Shown: positions 21,326-30,746 of the stretch, piece by piece
How positions within the stretch are numbered: position 1 is the stretch's first letter
Layout of the letters: each line of letters opens with the position of its first letter
Assembly: GCA_902519255.1 (NCBI GenBank)
Contig: CABYIV010000004.1
Span: forward strand, 1 to 64,000
Length of the DNA: 64,000 nt
Source: an uncultured Pelagibacteraceae bacterium
Lineage (GTDB): Bacteria > Pseudomonadota > Alphaproteobacteria > Pelagibacterales > Pelagibacteraceae
Reading direction: 5' to 3'
The notes under the pieces: model-generated
Seen by the model: only the letters and a program-made list of their open reading frames with translations
Databases searched by the model: none
Told to the model about the DNA's origin: nothing
Position numbers and translations under genes: made by a program

Positions 21326-22201
21326 ATGTTTGAAGGTTTTAAGAGTAGATACGTACAAGTTAAAAAAGGAAAAGTGTTCTGTAAAATTAAAGGAGACGGA
21401 CCGCCTTTATTATTACTTCATGGTTATCCTCAAACTCATTTAATGTGGCACAAAACAGCTCCAGAGTTATCTAAAAGTTTTACAGTGGTTGCAGCAGACC
21501 TAAGAGGTTATGGAGACAGTTTAGCTCCACCATCTGATAATAAACATTTTAATTATTCAAAAAGAGAAATGGCTAATGACATGAAACAAATGATGGTAAA
21601 ATTGGGATATCCTAAATTTTTTGTTGCAGGTCATGATAGAGGTGGAAGAGTTGCTCATAGATTAGCAAGAGACCACGGAAAAAACGTGCTTGCTCTAAGC
21701 GTTTTAGATATTTGTCCAACTTTAGATATGTATGAATTAACAACTAGAGATTTTGCAAAAGCTTACTTTCATTGGTTTTTCTTAATTCAACCAAAATGGT
21801 TACCAGAAAGAATGATAATGAGTGATCCAAGGAAATGGATGAAGTATTGCTTAGATAAATGGTCTGGCAATCATAAATTTGGAAAAGTTGAAGAGGGTTA
21901 TCTAAAGTGCTTTAAGCAACCAAAAAGAATACACGGATCATGTGAGGATTATAGAGCATCTGCTACAATTGATCTTGATCATGACAGGAACGATCGTAAG
22001 AAAAAATTAAATATTCCTGTTCAAGTTTTATGGGGAAAAAATGGAGTTATAAACAAACAATTTAAACCTATTAAAATTTGGCAAAAATATTCAAATAAAA
22101 AAGTTGTCGGAGTTGCTGTTAAATCTGGACATTTTATACCAGAGCAAAATCCCAAAGAAACAATTAAACAATTAAAAAGTTTCTTTTTAAAAAATGTTTA
22201 A
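21326..22201 (+). CDS. alpha/beta hydrolase, haloacetate dehalogenase-like
   Basis: LLLLHGYPQTHLMWH, Asp nucleophile elbow VAGHDRGGRVAHRLARDHG, GSCEDYRASATIDLDHD. Confidence 0.8.
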   Translation: MFEGFKSRYVQVKKGKVFCKIKGDGPPLLLLHGYPQTHLMWHKTAPELSKSFTVVAADLRGYGDSLAPPSDNKHFNYSKREMANDMKQMMVKLGYPKFFVAGHDRGGRVAHRLARDHGKNVLALSVLDICPTLDMYELTTRDFAKAYFHWFFLIQPKWLPERMIMSDPRKWMKYCLDKWSGNHKFGKVEEGYLKCFKQPKRIHGSCEDYRASATIDLDHDRNDRKKKLNIPVQVLWGKNGVINKQFKPIKIWQKYSNKKVVGVAVKSGHFIPEQNPKETIKQLKSFFLKNV

Positions 22202-22982
22202 AATTATTCCTAATAAAAAAAATATAGGTGCAGAATTAGTCTGCGATTTAAATAAAATTAACAATTCGTCGTTAAAAAAAATAAAATCTGCTCTTTCAAA
22301 ATATGGGATGATTTATTTTAGAAACCAAAAATTAAGCTCTGATCATTATGTAAAATTTGCAAAAAAATTTGGAAAACTTGCAAACTATCCAAGACTTAAA
22401 GGATTGAATAAAAAATATCCTCAAATAACTGTTGTTCAAAGAAAATCTACTGATAAAGGACCTAGTTTTGGGGAGCAATTTCATACTGATTCAATTTATA
22501 CTAAAAAGCCACCTAGATTTACTATGTTACTATCTAAGTTAGTTCCAAAAAAAGGGCAGGCAAACACAGATTTCTGTTCCCAATATTTAGCTTATGAAAA
22601 ATTACCAGCTAGTTTCAAAAGAAAGTTTAAAAATGAAAAATGTATATTTTCATCAGAGGGACCTATTTCTGTAACTAGATTGGAAAGAGAGAAAGAAAAG
22701 GGGAAAAAAACGAAAGAACTTATCTCAAAGCATAAATTAATAAGGAAAATAAATAGTAAATATACTTTATATTGTAGTCCAGGACACTTTATACGTTTTA
22801 ATAATAGTAAAATTGACAAAAAATTTAAAACTTATTTATTTAAACACCAATTAAAAAAAAGTTTTCAATATTCTTTAGAGTGGGAAAAGAACCAATTAGC
22901 CATTTGGGATAATAGATCTATGCTTCATCAAGCTACAGCTTTTAAAGGTAATAGAATTATGCATAGAATTACTGTCCAATAA
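22194..22982 (+). CDS. TauD/TfdA family dioxygenase
   Basis: GEQFHTDSIYTKKPPRFTMLLSK (HxD) and NQLAIWDNRSMLHQATAFKGNRIMHRITV. Confidence 0.85.
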   Translation: MFKIIPNKKNIGAELVCDLNKINNSSLKKIKSALSKYGMIYFRNQKLSSDHYVKFAKKFGKLANYPRLKGLNKKYPQITVVQRKSTDKGPSFGEQFHTDSIYTKKPPRFTMLLSKLVPKKGQANTDFCSQYLAYEKLPASFKRKFKNEKCIFSSEGPISVTRLEREKEKGKKTKELISKHKLIRKINSKYTLYCSPGHFIRFNNSKIDKKFKTYLFKHQLKKSFQYSLEWEKNQLAIWDNRSMLHQATAFKGNRIMHRITVQ

Positions 22983-23905
22983 TGTTTCAGGTATTTCTAG
23001 GTTTAACTCCATTTATAGGTATTACTTTTATTGGTTATCTTTTAGGATATATTAAAATATTTGATTTACAGAAGGCTAGAATATTTAATTTATTTTCATT
23101 TTATATAGCGGTACCAGCTTTAATCATAAAACTTGTTGCACAAAGTGATGTTGGTGAAATAGATGTGTCTCAAATTTCATCATATTTTTTAATGCAATTA
23201 ACCAGTGGAATATTTGCTTTCTTATTAACAAAAAATACTTTCAAAAGATCAATACAAGAATCTATCATTTGGGCTCTAACAGTTGCTTTATCTAATCACG
23301 TAATATTAGTTTTACCTATTGCAGAAATTTTCTTTTCTGGAAGTACGATAACTCAAATATCAGGTATTATTTTAATGGATAGTGTAGTTTTATTATCCAT
23401 AGTTAGTTTCTTTTTAGAGCTTACTGTCAAAAAAAAAATTAAATTATTTCAGTTTTTAAAAAATTTAATATTAAATCCAATGATACTAGCAATTTTAATT
23501 GGATTGATAATAAGAATTTCAAAGATCAATATAGACGAAACCCCATTTGAGTATATTCTTCAAAGACTGGCAGCATGTGTAATGCCAGTTGGTCTATTTG
23601 CAATCGGTATCATTTTATCTTTTTACTCAAAAAAAGTTTTCAATAAATTAACAATCACTATTTCAATATTAAAACTTATTATTTCACCACTGATTTTGTT
23701 AATTCTAGGATACACATTTTTTAGCTTATCAAATCCAATCGATTTTGCTGGAGCTTTGTTGGTTAGTGTTGGTCCTTGTGGAGCTACCTCAATTGTTATG
23801 TGTTCTGCATATAATGTAAGTCCGGAAAATATTATCAAGGCAATATTTATTTCAACATTTGCATCAATTTTTACTTTTTTATTTACTATAAATTTATTAA
23901 GTTAA
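22982..23905 (+). CDS. AEC (auxin efflux carrier) family transporter
   Basis: 307 aa, about 10 TM, GYLLGYIKIFDLQKARIFNLFSFYIAVPALI; VGPCGATSIVMCSAYNV. Confidence 0.75.
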   Translation: MFQVFLGLTPFIGITFIGYLLGYIKIFDLQKARIFNLFSFYIAVPALIIKLVAQSDVGEIDVSQISSYFLMQLTSGIFAFLLTKNTFKRSIQESIIWALTVALSNHVILVLPIAEIFFSGSTITQISGIILMDSVVLLSIVSFFLELTVKKKIKLFQFLKNLILNPMILAILIGLIIRISKINIDETPFEYILQRLAACVMPVGLFAIGIILSFYSKKVFNKLTITISILKLIISPLILLILGYTFFSLSNPIDFAGALLVSVGPCGATSIVMCSAYNVSPENIIKAIFISTFASIFTFLFTINLLS

Positions 23906-23911
23906 ATTATT

Positions 23912-24361
23912 ATGTTTAAAAAAATATTTAGCATTCTTTTTATTTTTCTTTTTCTATCATCAATATCGATGGCGAAAGATAAAATAGATGAAACCATTGA
24001 TAAAACTACTGATTTTTTAAAATCTATAACTAAAAAAAGTTTAAATAAATCTCAAACAGCAGAATTTTTAAATAATTATGCAATAACATTGGAAGATGAG
24101 AGAAATCAAGGTATTGTTACTTACATCTTTGATGAAAAGAACTACAAAAGATACCAAAATGGAAAAGTTATTTCAGAAGATGGATGGCGTTTTACAAATC
24201 TAGGAAAATTAAGAGTTTTTTCTGGAGATATTAAATTAACTTGGAAATTTAAACTTGATAAGCAAAACGTGGTAGTAATTAAGACTAAATTCCAACCACT
24301 TGGAAAAGAATATCCTTTTACCTATCAATTAAAAGATAAGTATTTTGAAAAGATAAATTAA
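23912..24361 (+). CDS. hypothetical exported protein
   Basis: 149 aa with signal peptide; no family recognised. Confidence 0.5.
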   Translation: MFKKIFSILFIFLFLSSISMAKDKIDETIDKTTDFLKSITKKSLNKSQTAEFLNNYAITLEDERNQGIVTYIFDEKNYKRYQNGKVISEDGWRFTNLGKLRVFSGDIKLTWKFKLDKQNVVVIKTKFQPLGKEYPFTYQLKDKYFEKIN

Positions 24362-24475
24362 ATGTCAAAAAGATATAGTGGAAAATCATTTAAAGACTCT
24401 AGTGTAATGAAAAAAGCAAAACTATCCTTAAAGGAAAAAAGAAAAATTAAAAATGAAAAAAAAAAAAATAAGTGA
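24362..24475 (+). CDS. 37-aa highly basic small ORF, speculative
   Basis: MSKRYSGKSFKDSSVMKKAKLSLKEKRKIKNEKKKNK*; ATG one base after the preceding stop; not in track. Confidence 0.25.
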   Translation: MSKRYSGKSFKDSSVMKKAKLSLKEKRKIKNEKKKNK

Positions 24476-24541
24476 AATTCTTTTAAAAGATAAAGTTAAA
24501 TTCAAAAATATAAGAGTTTATAAATACTTAATACATAACAA

Positions 24542-26185
24542 TTGATTGTAAATTTTTTAATTTTAGTCATTTCTTCCATAGCATTTTTGGGCTACTCAAT
24601 ATTACTTAAAAAATTCGTTTTTTATTCAAAGCATAATTACCAACAAATTTATGATTATGATATTTTTTTTGGTTTCATACTAGTATTTATACTTGCTTTC
24701 TTATTTAATATTATTCTCCCTTTAATTTATTTTACTGAGATTTTTTTTTTAATCGGAATACTTTTATTTATTTATTTTAAAAATAAAATTATAATAGACT
24801 TTAATATCAAATTTTATTTTGTAATTTTATTAGCTTTAGTTTTCATAACTTACAATACTCAAACTGTTTATGATACAAATCTGTATCATCTTCAAATTTT
24901 AAATTGGAATTCTTTTTATAAACTTAATTTTGGTCTATCAAATTTGGAATTACGTTTTGGAACAAATTCTTTTTGGCAATTAATTTTATCAATATTTAAT
25001 AATCCAAAATATAATGTTCAATATTTATATCTCGTGAATTGTATTCCTATAGCTATTTTAATTAATCAATTTCACATACCAAAAGAAAAAGAGATTAAAT
25101 TAAGCTTTATATATATATTTTGTTGTTTCAATTTTATTTTATTATTTTCAATAATTCATTCCAATACAAATGGTCCGATTATTAATAGCTTGAGGTCTCC
25201 TGAAGTTGATACTGTAGCAATGTTTTTCTTCATATTTTCAGTGTATTTTTTTTTAAAGTATTTTGAAGATTTAAAATATTCAGATTATGTATATTGCTTT
25301 ATTTTTTCATGTTTAGCCGCAATTACAAAGATTAGCCATATTGGAATTCTTTTACTTCCAATTTCAATATTTTTATTTTCAAAACCAAAAATAAGTAGAG
25401 TATTAATCATATGTCTCATTCTTTTTTTTATTTGGTTGATTAAAAGCTTCATTTTATCTGGTTGTTGGCTATTTCCCATAACTTTTACATGTCTTCCCGA
25501 GGTTATTTGGTCAACTCCAATTAAAGAAATTAGCCTTTATTCAAAAATTGTTTCATCATATCCAAAAGCACATTCTGCAAATGTAGATTTTATGAACTTT
25601 GATTATACTCTCAATTCTCTCAAATGGTTTTATCCTTGGTTAAAAACTTATTTTTTTGCTACAAGCTTTTTTATTATATTTGTTTTCATTACTTCTATCT
25701 CTTTATTATTTGCTCTTTTTCGTTTTTTTATTAATGGTAAGAAAATAAATATTAATAAAGTTTTTTATTTTTTTATAATATTTTATTTATTTAATTTGTA
25801 TATTTGGTTGAATGCACCTGCGCTTAGATATGGGTATGGATTATTTATATCATTCAGCTGTTTAATCTTTGCTTATAGTTTCCAATATATAATTAAAAAA
25901 TTTGAATTAGTTAGAAATTTTAAATTTTTACCGATTTTTTTTATATTGGTATTATTGATTCAAAATTACAAAAATATTAATTATATAAATGATATAAACA
26001 TAATAAAATTTGATAATTCTAATATAAAATTATTTAAAAATATTGATGGTATCGATTTTTATAAATCTGACGTAAACCATGGTTTTTGTAATGATTTCAA
26101 GTTACCTTGCATTATATATCCAAGTGACTTTAAAAATAAAAAATATCTAGGCTATAATTTTTTTTATAGAAATAAAAATCAATGA
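24542..26185 (+). CDS. multi-pass membrane protein, glycosyltransferase-39/LIC_10190-like
   Basis: 547 aa, many TM helices, TTG start, very AT-rich; family assignment weak. Confidence 0.5.
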   Translation: MIVNFLILVISSIAFLGYSILLKKFVFYSKHNYQQIYDYDIFFGFILVFILAFLFNIILPLIYFTEIFFLIGILLFIYFKNKIIIDFNIKFYFVILLALVFITYNTQTVYDTNLYHLQILNWNSFYKLNFGLSNLELRFGTNSFWQLILSIFNNPKYNVQYLYLVNCIPIAILINQFHIPKEKEIKLSFIYIFCCFNFILLFSIIHSNTNGPIINSLRSPEVDTVAMFFFIFSVYFFLKYFEDLKYSDYVYCFIFSCLAAITKISHIGILLLPISIFLFSKPKISRVLIICLILFFIWLIKSFILSGCWLFPITFTCLPEVIWSTPIKEISLYSKIVSSYPKAHSANVDFMNFDYTLNSLKWFYPWLKTYFFATSFFIIFVFITSISLLFALFRFFINGKKININKVFYFFIIFYLFNLYIWLNAPALRYGYGLFISFSCLIFAYSFQYIIKKFELVRNFKFLPIFFILVLLIQNYKNINYINDINIIKFDNSNIKLFKNIDGIDFYKSDVNHGFCNDFKLPCIIYPSDFKNKKYLGYNFFYRNKNQ

Positions 26186-26301
26186 AGAAAAACTGGAAAA
26201 GTTAAATAATCTATATTTGTACTTAAAACTTTATTAAACATTGTTTGTTAATTTTTATTTGAAAGAAAAAATAAAAGTAGTATAAACCAACAATCATTTA
26301 C

Positions 26302-26378
26302 GGCGGGGTAGCTCAGTTGGTTAGAGCGCGGGACTCATAAGCCCGAGGTCAGTGGTTCGATCCCACTTCCCGCTACCA
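26302..26378 (+). tRNA. tRNA-Met (anticodon CAT, elongator-like)
   Basis: GGCGGGGTAGCTCAGTTGGTTAGAGCGCGGGACTCATAAGCCCGAGGTCAGTGGTTCGATCCCACTTCCCGCTACCA; D-arm, CTCATAA loop, T-arm AGTGG/TTCGATC/CCACT, encoded CCA. tRNA-Ile2 with a modified CAT anticodon is not excluded. Confidence 0.9.
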
Positions 26379-26532
26379 TTCTAGAACGATGATCCTTTTT
26401 TGGTCCACTCAGAGAGAAAAATGTCTGGTTTTAGAAAATGATACGGCAAATAGAACGTTCGTATTAGAGTTTGTGCTTCCTACTATCATTTTTAGTCCTT
26501 TTAATTGATATATATATCTCTATAAATAACTT

Positions 26533-27381
26533 ATGAAGTTTTTCGCAAAAATTCTGATATTTCAGTTGTTATTTATATCTGTCTCTTTTGCAAAAGTAGA
26601 TGAGGTAGTAGATAAATTTTATTCTTCTTTGGAAAGCTTTTTGGAGGAGAATTTTGAAAATACAGATTTTTCAATAAAAAAAATTGAAACTATTAAACCA
26701 GAAATAGGAATACAAACATTTAAGATTTTTTCAGAAGATAATTCAGACTTATCTTTTTTCCAAGGATCTTTATTTTTACACGACAGTGACAGAGAAACAT
26801 TTAATTTAGGATTTGGACAAAGATATTTATCTAATGATGAAAGTATATTATTTGGTTTAAATGCTTTTTATGATTATGAATTTGATTATGAACACCAAAG
26901 ATTTAGTATTGGTGCTGAAATTAAATCTTCTATTTTAGATTTAAATTACAACCAGTATTTTGCTCAAAGCTCTAGTAAAAAAGGAAAAAATGGTAAAGAC
27001 GAAGAGGCTATCGATGGATTTGATGTTGAATTAGGCGCACATCTTCCATACATACCATCTTTAAAAGCTTATTTGAAAGCTTTCGATTTTGAAGTTCCTA
27101 ATGGAAAAGACTTTCAAGGTTTAGAATTTTCTACACTATTAAAAGTACCGAATTCTGGATTATCATTTGAAATTGGTCACACTGATTACGATCACCACAA
27201 TGATCAAAGTTTTATCAACCTTAGATATAGTAATAGTATAAAAAATCCTGGTACGTCTTTATTTAGTCGTGAAGCCTTTGAAAAAATTTCTATGAAAGAT
27301 AGAATGTATGAAAAGGTTAGAAGAGAAAATATTATAAAGAAAAAAGGAACAGGTTTTACTGTTAAAGCAGGAGGATTTTAG
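26533..27381 (+). CDS. inverse autotransporter (intimin/invasin-type) beta-domain-like protein
   Basis: Signal peptide, then NLGFGQRYLSNDESILFGLNAFYDYEFDYEHQRFSIGAEIKSSILDLNYNQYF...IDGFDVELGAHLPYIPSLKAYLKAF...KDRMYEKVRRENII, paralleling IAT_beta landmarks (LGxGxRxL, GxNAFxDxD, HxRxxxGAE, RYDLVxRxNxI). Confidence 0.7.
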   Translation: MKFFAKILIFQLLFISVSFAKVDEVVDKFYSSLESFLEENFENTDFSIKKIETIKPEIGIQTFKIFSEDNSDLSFFQGSLFLHDSDRETFNLGFGQRYLSNDESILFGLNAFYDYEFDYEHQRFSIGAEIKSSILDLNYNQYFAQSSSKKGKNGKDEEAIDGFDVELGAHLPYIPSLKAYLKAFDFEVPNGKDFQGLEFSTLLKVPNSGLSFEIGHTDYDHHNDQSFINLRYSNSIKNPGTSLFSREAFEKISMKDRMYEKVRRENIIKKKGTGFTVKAGGF

Positions 27382-28248
27382 ATGAAATATGCAAAATATT
27401 TATTTTTAGTCTTATCATTAATTTTTGTATTTGAGATAGTAAATTCTGAACAAGCAAAGGCATGCACAGTTAATAGTGGAGTTGTGGCAAAGGCAAGTGG
27501 TGATGGTGCTGATTTTATTGATGATGGATGCGATGAAGCTCCAGCTCTTTATGAAATAGTAATTTATAAATTATATTTATGCACAAGTGCTCCAACAGAA
27601 GCTACTACGTCATCTACGGTTGTTTTAACTCCATGTACACAAATTTTTAATAATTCAAGCGGAGCAACTGCGTCTGTAACTCAAGGAGCAGAAATAGTTT
27701 TAGATGGAACTTATACAAGACCTCCATCAGGGACTTATACTCATGGATATGCTTATATGGATAATACTTTTGGTATAACTTGGGCAGGTGAGCTCAGCGC
27801 ATCAATGACTGGCATGACTGGAGGCACAGGAGTTTTTTGTGGAACAGTAACTGGTTCAGGAACACATGCACAAGCTAGCACTCATACAAATAGTTCAGTT
27901 TGTGGCTCAAGCCCTATCACTGCCGGAAAGTTTGTAGAAACCTTAAAACATTTTGCTGGAGCTGGAGACGCTTTTTTATCAAAAGCTGAAGCTGAAAATA
28001 TTAATGGAACTTCAGCAGATATTGCTGGATTTTTAGTTGACACTAATGAACATAGAGCAGCAAATTCGGCCGAAGTTGTTAAACTAGAAGGTTTAGTAAC
28101 ATTTGCAAATCCAGTAGTCGTAACAGCAGATACTACTTCTATAAGTATGACATTTAATGTGGGTGAGGGAATGCACCTTGTTAATGGTGGGAGTAATAAA
28201 TTATTTATTGGTAGTGGACCTTTTCAGGCTATAATGTCTGCAAATTAA
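27382..28248 (+). CDS. secreted Thr/Ser/Gly-rich protein, candidate partner of upstream beta-barrel
   Basis: 288 aa; signal peptide ending AKA before Cys; low-complexity Thr/Ser/Gly-rich, 6 Cys in the mature part; ATG directly abuts the upstream stop codon. Confidence 0.6.
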   Translation: MKYAKYLFLVLSLIFVFEIVNSEQAKACTVNSGVVAKASGDGADFIDDGCDEAPALYEIVIYKLYLCTSAPTEATTSSTVVLTPCTQIFNNSSGATASVTQGAEIVLDGTYTRPPSGTYTHGYAYMDNTFGITWAGELSASMTGMTGGTGVFCGTVTGSGTHAQASTHTNSSVCGSSPITAGKFVETLKHFAGAGDAFLSKAEAENINGTSADIAGFLVDTNEHRAANSAEVVKLEGLVTFANPVVVTADTTSISMTFNVGEGMHLVNGGSNKLFIGSGPFQAIMSAN

Positions 28249-28772
28249 TGTCCTGGAAAATCTAAAAGATTTTCAACTTTATATCCTTTTTTCAAAAGAT
28301 TATCAGTACCACCAAGATCAAATAGATTAATTACAAAAATAAATCCTACAACTTTGCTTTTTGATATTTCAATTAATTTAGCAGCTGCTTCCGCGGTACC
28401 TCCTGTAGCAATTAAATCATCAATAATTAATACTTTATCGTTTTCATTGAAAGAATCTTTATGAACTTCAATAGTTGCAGCTCCATACTCAAGCTCAAAA
28501 TCAACAGAGTGTACTTCTGCAGGTAATTTATTTTTTTTTCTTAACATTATAAATGGCTTATCTAAGATATATGAAATAGCGGAAGCAAATACAAACCCCC
28601 TAGACTCTACAGCAGCTATTTTATCAAAATTAAATTTTTTAGATCTCTCTGCAATTTGATTTATACATTCCTTGAAAGCATTCTCATTTTTAATAAGAGT
28701 TGTGATGTCTCTAAATAAAATTCCCTTTTTAGGATAGTCTTGAATTGACCTAATATGTTCTTTTAAATCCAT
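28245..28772 (-). CDS. apt: adenine phosphoribosyltransferase
   Basis: IQDYPKKGILFRDITTLI, AAVESRGFVFASAI, VLIIDDLIATGGTAEAAAKLI. Confidence 0.95.
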   Translation of the reverse strand: MDLKEHIRSIQDYPKKGILFRDITTLIKNENAFKECINQIAERSKKFNFDKIAAVESRGFVFASAISYILDKPFIMLRKKNKLPAEVHSVDFELEYGAATIEVHKDSFNENDKVLIIDDLIATGGTAEAAAKLIEISKSKVVGFIFVINLFDLGGTDNLLKKGYKVENLLDFPGH

Positions 28773-28800
28773 AAAACTTAATTATAATCTAAAATGTATT

Positions 28801-29670
28801 ATGGCAAATAATAAATTGGCAATTATTGGTGGAAGTGGTCTATATGATGTTGAGGAATTTAAAGATAGAGAAACTTTAGATTTAAATACTCCATGGGGAA
28901 AACCCTCAGATTTAATATTAAAGGCAAAATATAATAATAAAGAAACATATTTTCTACCAAGACATGGAAAAGGCCATTTTATTTCTCCATCAAAAATAAA
29001 TTTTAGAGCAAATATTGATGCTCTTAAACAACTTGGTATTACTGATATAGTATCTGTTTCAGCTGTAGGATCTTTAAAGGAAGATTTACCTCCAGGTAAA
29101 TTTGTTATCGTTGATCAATTCATTGACAGAACTTTTGCAAGAAATAAAACTTTTTTTGATGATGAGATTGTTGCTCATGTATCAATGGCACATCCAACCT
29201 CAAGTGGGCTGATGAACGCCTGTGAAGATGCCATTAAAAAAGAAAATATTTCTTATCAAAGAGGTGGAACTTACGTTGTAATGGAAGGTCCACAATTTTC
29301 AACATTAGCAGAGTCAAATTTATATAGATCGTGGAAAGCAGATGTTATTGGAATGACAAATATGCCTGAAGCTAAACTAGCAAGAGAAGCTGAAATCAGA
29401 TATGCTTCAGTATCGATGGTAACAGATTATGATTGTTGGCATCCAGATCATGAAAATGTTGATGTTCAACAAGTAATAAAAGTGCTTTTAGATAATGCCG
29501 CGAAAGCAAAATACATGATTAAAAACTTGATAGAGAACTTTGAAAATCATATTGATCCTAATGATCCAACTAACAATTGCTTAGATGTAGCAATAATTAC
29601 TGCTCCAGAAAAAAGAACTCAAAAAACTAAAGATAAATTAAAAACAATAGCAGGAAGAGTTCTTAATTAA
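28801..29670 (+). CDS. mtnP: S-methyl-5'-thioadenosine phosphorylase
   Basis: LAIIGGSGLYDVEEF, FLPRHGKGHFISPSKINFRANI, VVMEGPQFSTLAESNLYRSW, VIGMTNMPEAKLAREAEI. Confidence 0.95.
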   Translation: MANNKLAIIGGSGLYDVEEFKDRETLDLNTPWGKPSDLILKAKYNNKETYFLPRHGKGHFISPSKINFRANIDALKQLGITDIVSVSAVGSLKEDLPPGKFVIVDQFIDRTFARNKTFFDDEIVAHVSMAHPTSSGLMNACEDAIKKENISYQRGGTYVVMEGPQFSTLAESNLYRSWKADVIGMTNMPEAKLAREAEIRYASVSMVTDYDCWHPDHENVDVQQVIKVLLDNAAKAKYMIKNLIENFENHIDPNDPTNNCLDVAIITAPEKRTQKTKDKLKTIAGRVLN

Positions 29671-30746
29671 TGAAAATTAATGGTGTTAAATATAAAACAA
29701 TTTGGTTTGATGAAGAAAAACAAGTTGTAAAAATTATAGATCAGACAAAGCTTCCACATAAATTTATAATAAAAGAATTAAATTCAGTTAAAGACGCTAT
29801 AAATGCTATCAAAACAATGGAAGTTCGAGGTGCACCATTAATTGGAGGAACGGCTGCATTTGGATTAGTTCTAGCTATAAAAGAAAATAACAGTTTAGAT
29901 TTTATAAAAAAAAGTTCAGAGGAATTAGTTGCATCTAGACCAACAGCAATAAATCTTCAGTGGGCAGTTCATAGAATGAATAACAAATTTTCATTTGTTG
30001 AACCTGGAGATTTATTTAATGTTGCACTCAATGAAGCTAAAGAAATTTGTAAAGAGGATGAGGAATTTTGTGAAAGTATTGGCAAAAATGGATTAAATAT
30101 TATTGAAGATATATATAATAAAAAGAAAGATACCGTAAATATTCTCACACATTGTAATGCAGGTTGGTTAGCTACAATAGATTGGGGAACAGCAACTTCT
30201 CCTATTTATCATGCACATAAAAAAGGAATACCAATACATATTTGGGTAGATGAAACTAGACCAAGAAATCAAGGAGCAAACCTTACATCATTTGAACTTA
30301 ATGAAGAAGAAATTCCAAATACAATTATAGCAGATAATACAGGTGGAATATTAATGCAAAGAGGACAGGTTGATATGTGTATTGTTGGAACAGATAGGAC
30401 ATTATCTAACGGAGATGTGTGCAATAAAATTGGCACTTATTTAAAAGCCCTAGCAGCTCATGATAATAAGGTACCTTTTTATGTTGCTTTACCAAGTTCA
30501 ACGATAGATTGGAATTTAAAAAACTCCAAAGATATTCCAATAGAAGAAAGAGACCCAAAAGAACTTTCTCATGTGGATGGAATTAACAAAGATAATAAAG
30601 TTGATAAAGTTTTAATATATCCTGAAAAAAGTAAATCATTAAATTTAGCCTTTGATGTAACACCTGCTAAATATGTTACTGCATTAATAACAGAAAAGGG
30701 AGTTTGCGATGCTTCTTCTGAAGGATTAAAAAAGTTATTTAATTAA
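29670..30746 (+). CDS. mtnA: S-methyl-5-thioribose-1-phosphate isomerase
   Basis: MEVRGAPLIGGTAAFGLVLA, ILTHCNAGWLATIDWGTATSPIYHAHKKG, VDETRPRNQGANLTSFEL, VGTDRTLSNGDVCNKIGTY. Confidence 0.95.
   Translation: MKINGVKYKTIWFDEEKQVVKIIDQTKLPHKFIIKELNSVKDAINAIKTMEVRGAPLIGGTAAFGLVLAIKENNSLDFIKKSSEELVASRPTAINLQWAVHRMNNKFSFVEPGDLFNVALNEAKEICKEDEEFCESIGKNGLNIIEDIYNKKKDTVNILTHCNAGWLATIDWGTATSPIYHAHKKGIPIHIWVDETRPRNQGANLTSFELNEEEIPNTIIADNTGGILMQRGQVDMCIVGTDRTLSNGDVCNKIGTYLKALAAHDNKVPFYVALPSSTIDWNLKNSKDIPIEERDPKELSHVDGINKDNKVDKVLIYPEKSKSLNLAFDVTPAKYVTALITEKGVCDASSEGLKKLFN

Noticed and set aside
24453-24545. 30-aa Lys-rich ORF (MKKKKISEILLKDKVKFKNIRVYKYLIHNN)
   Set aside because: Starts in a poly-A tract and overlaps both neighbouring ORFs; cannot be distinguished from chance in AT-rich DNA.
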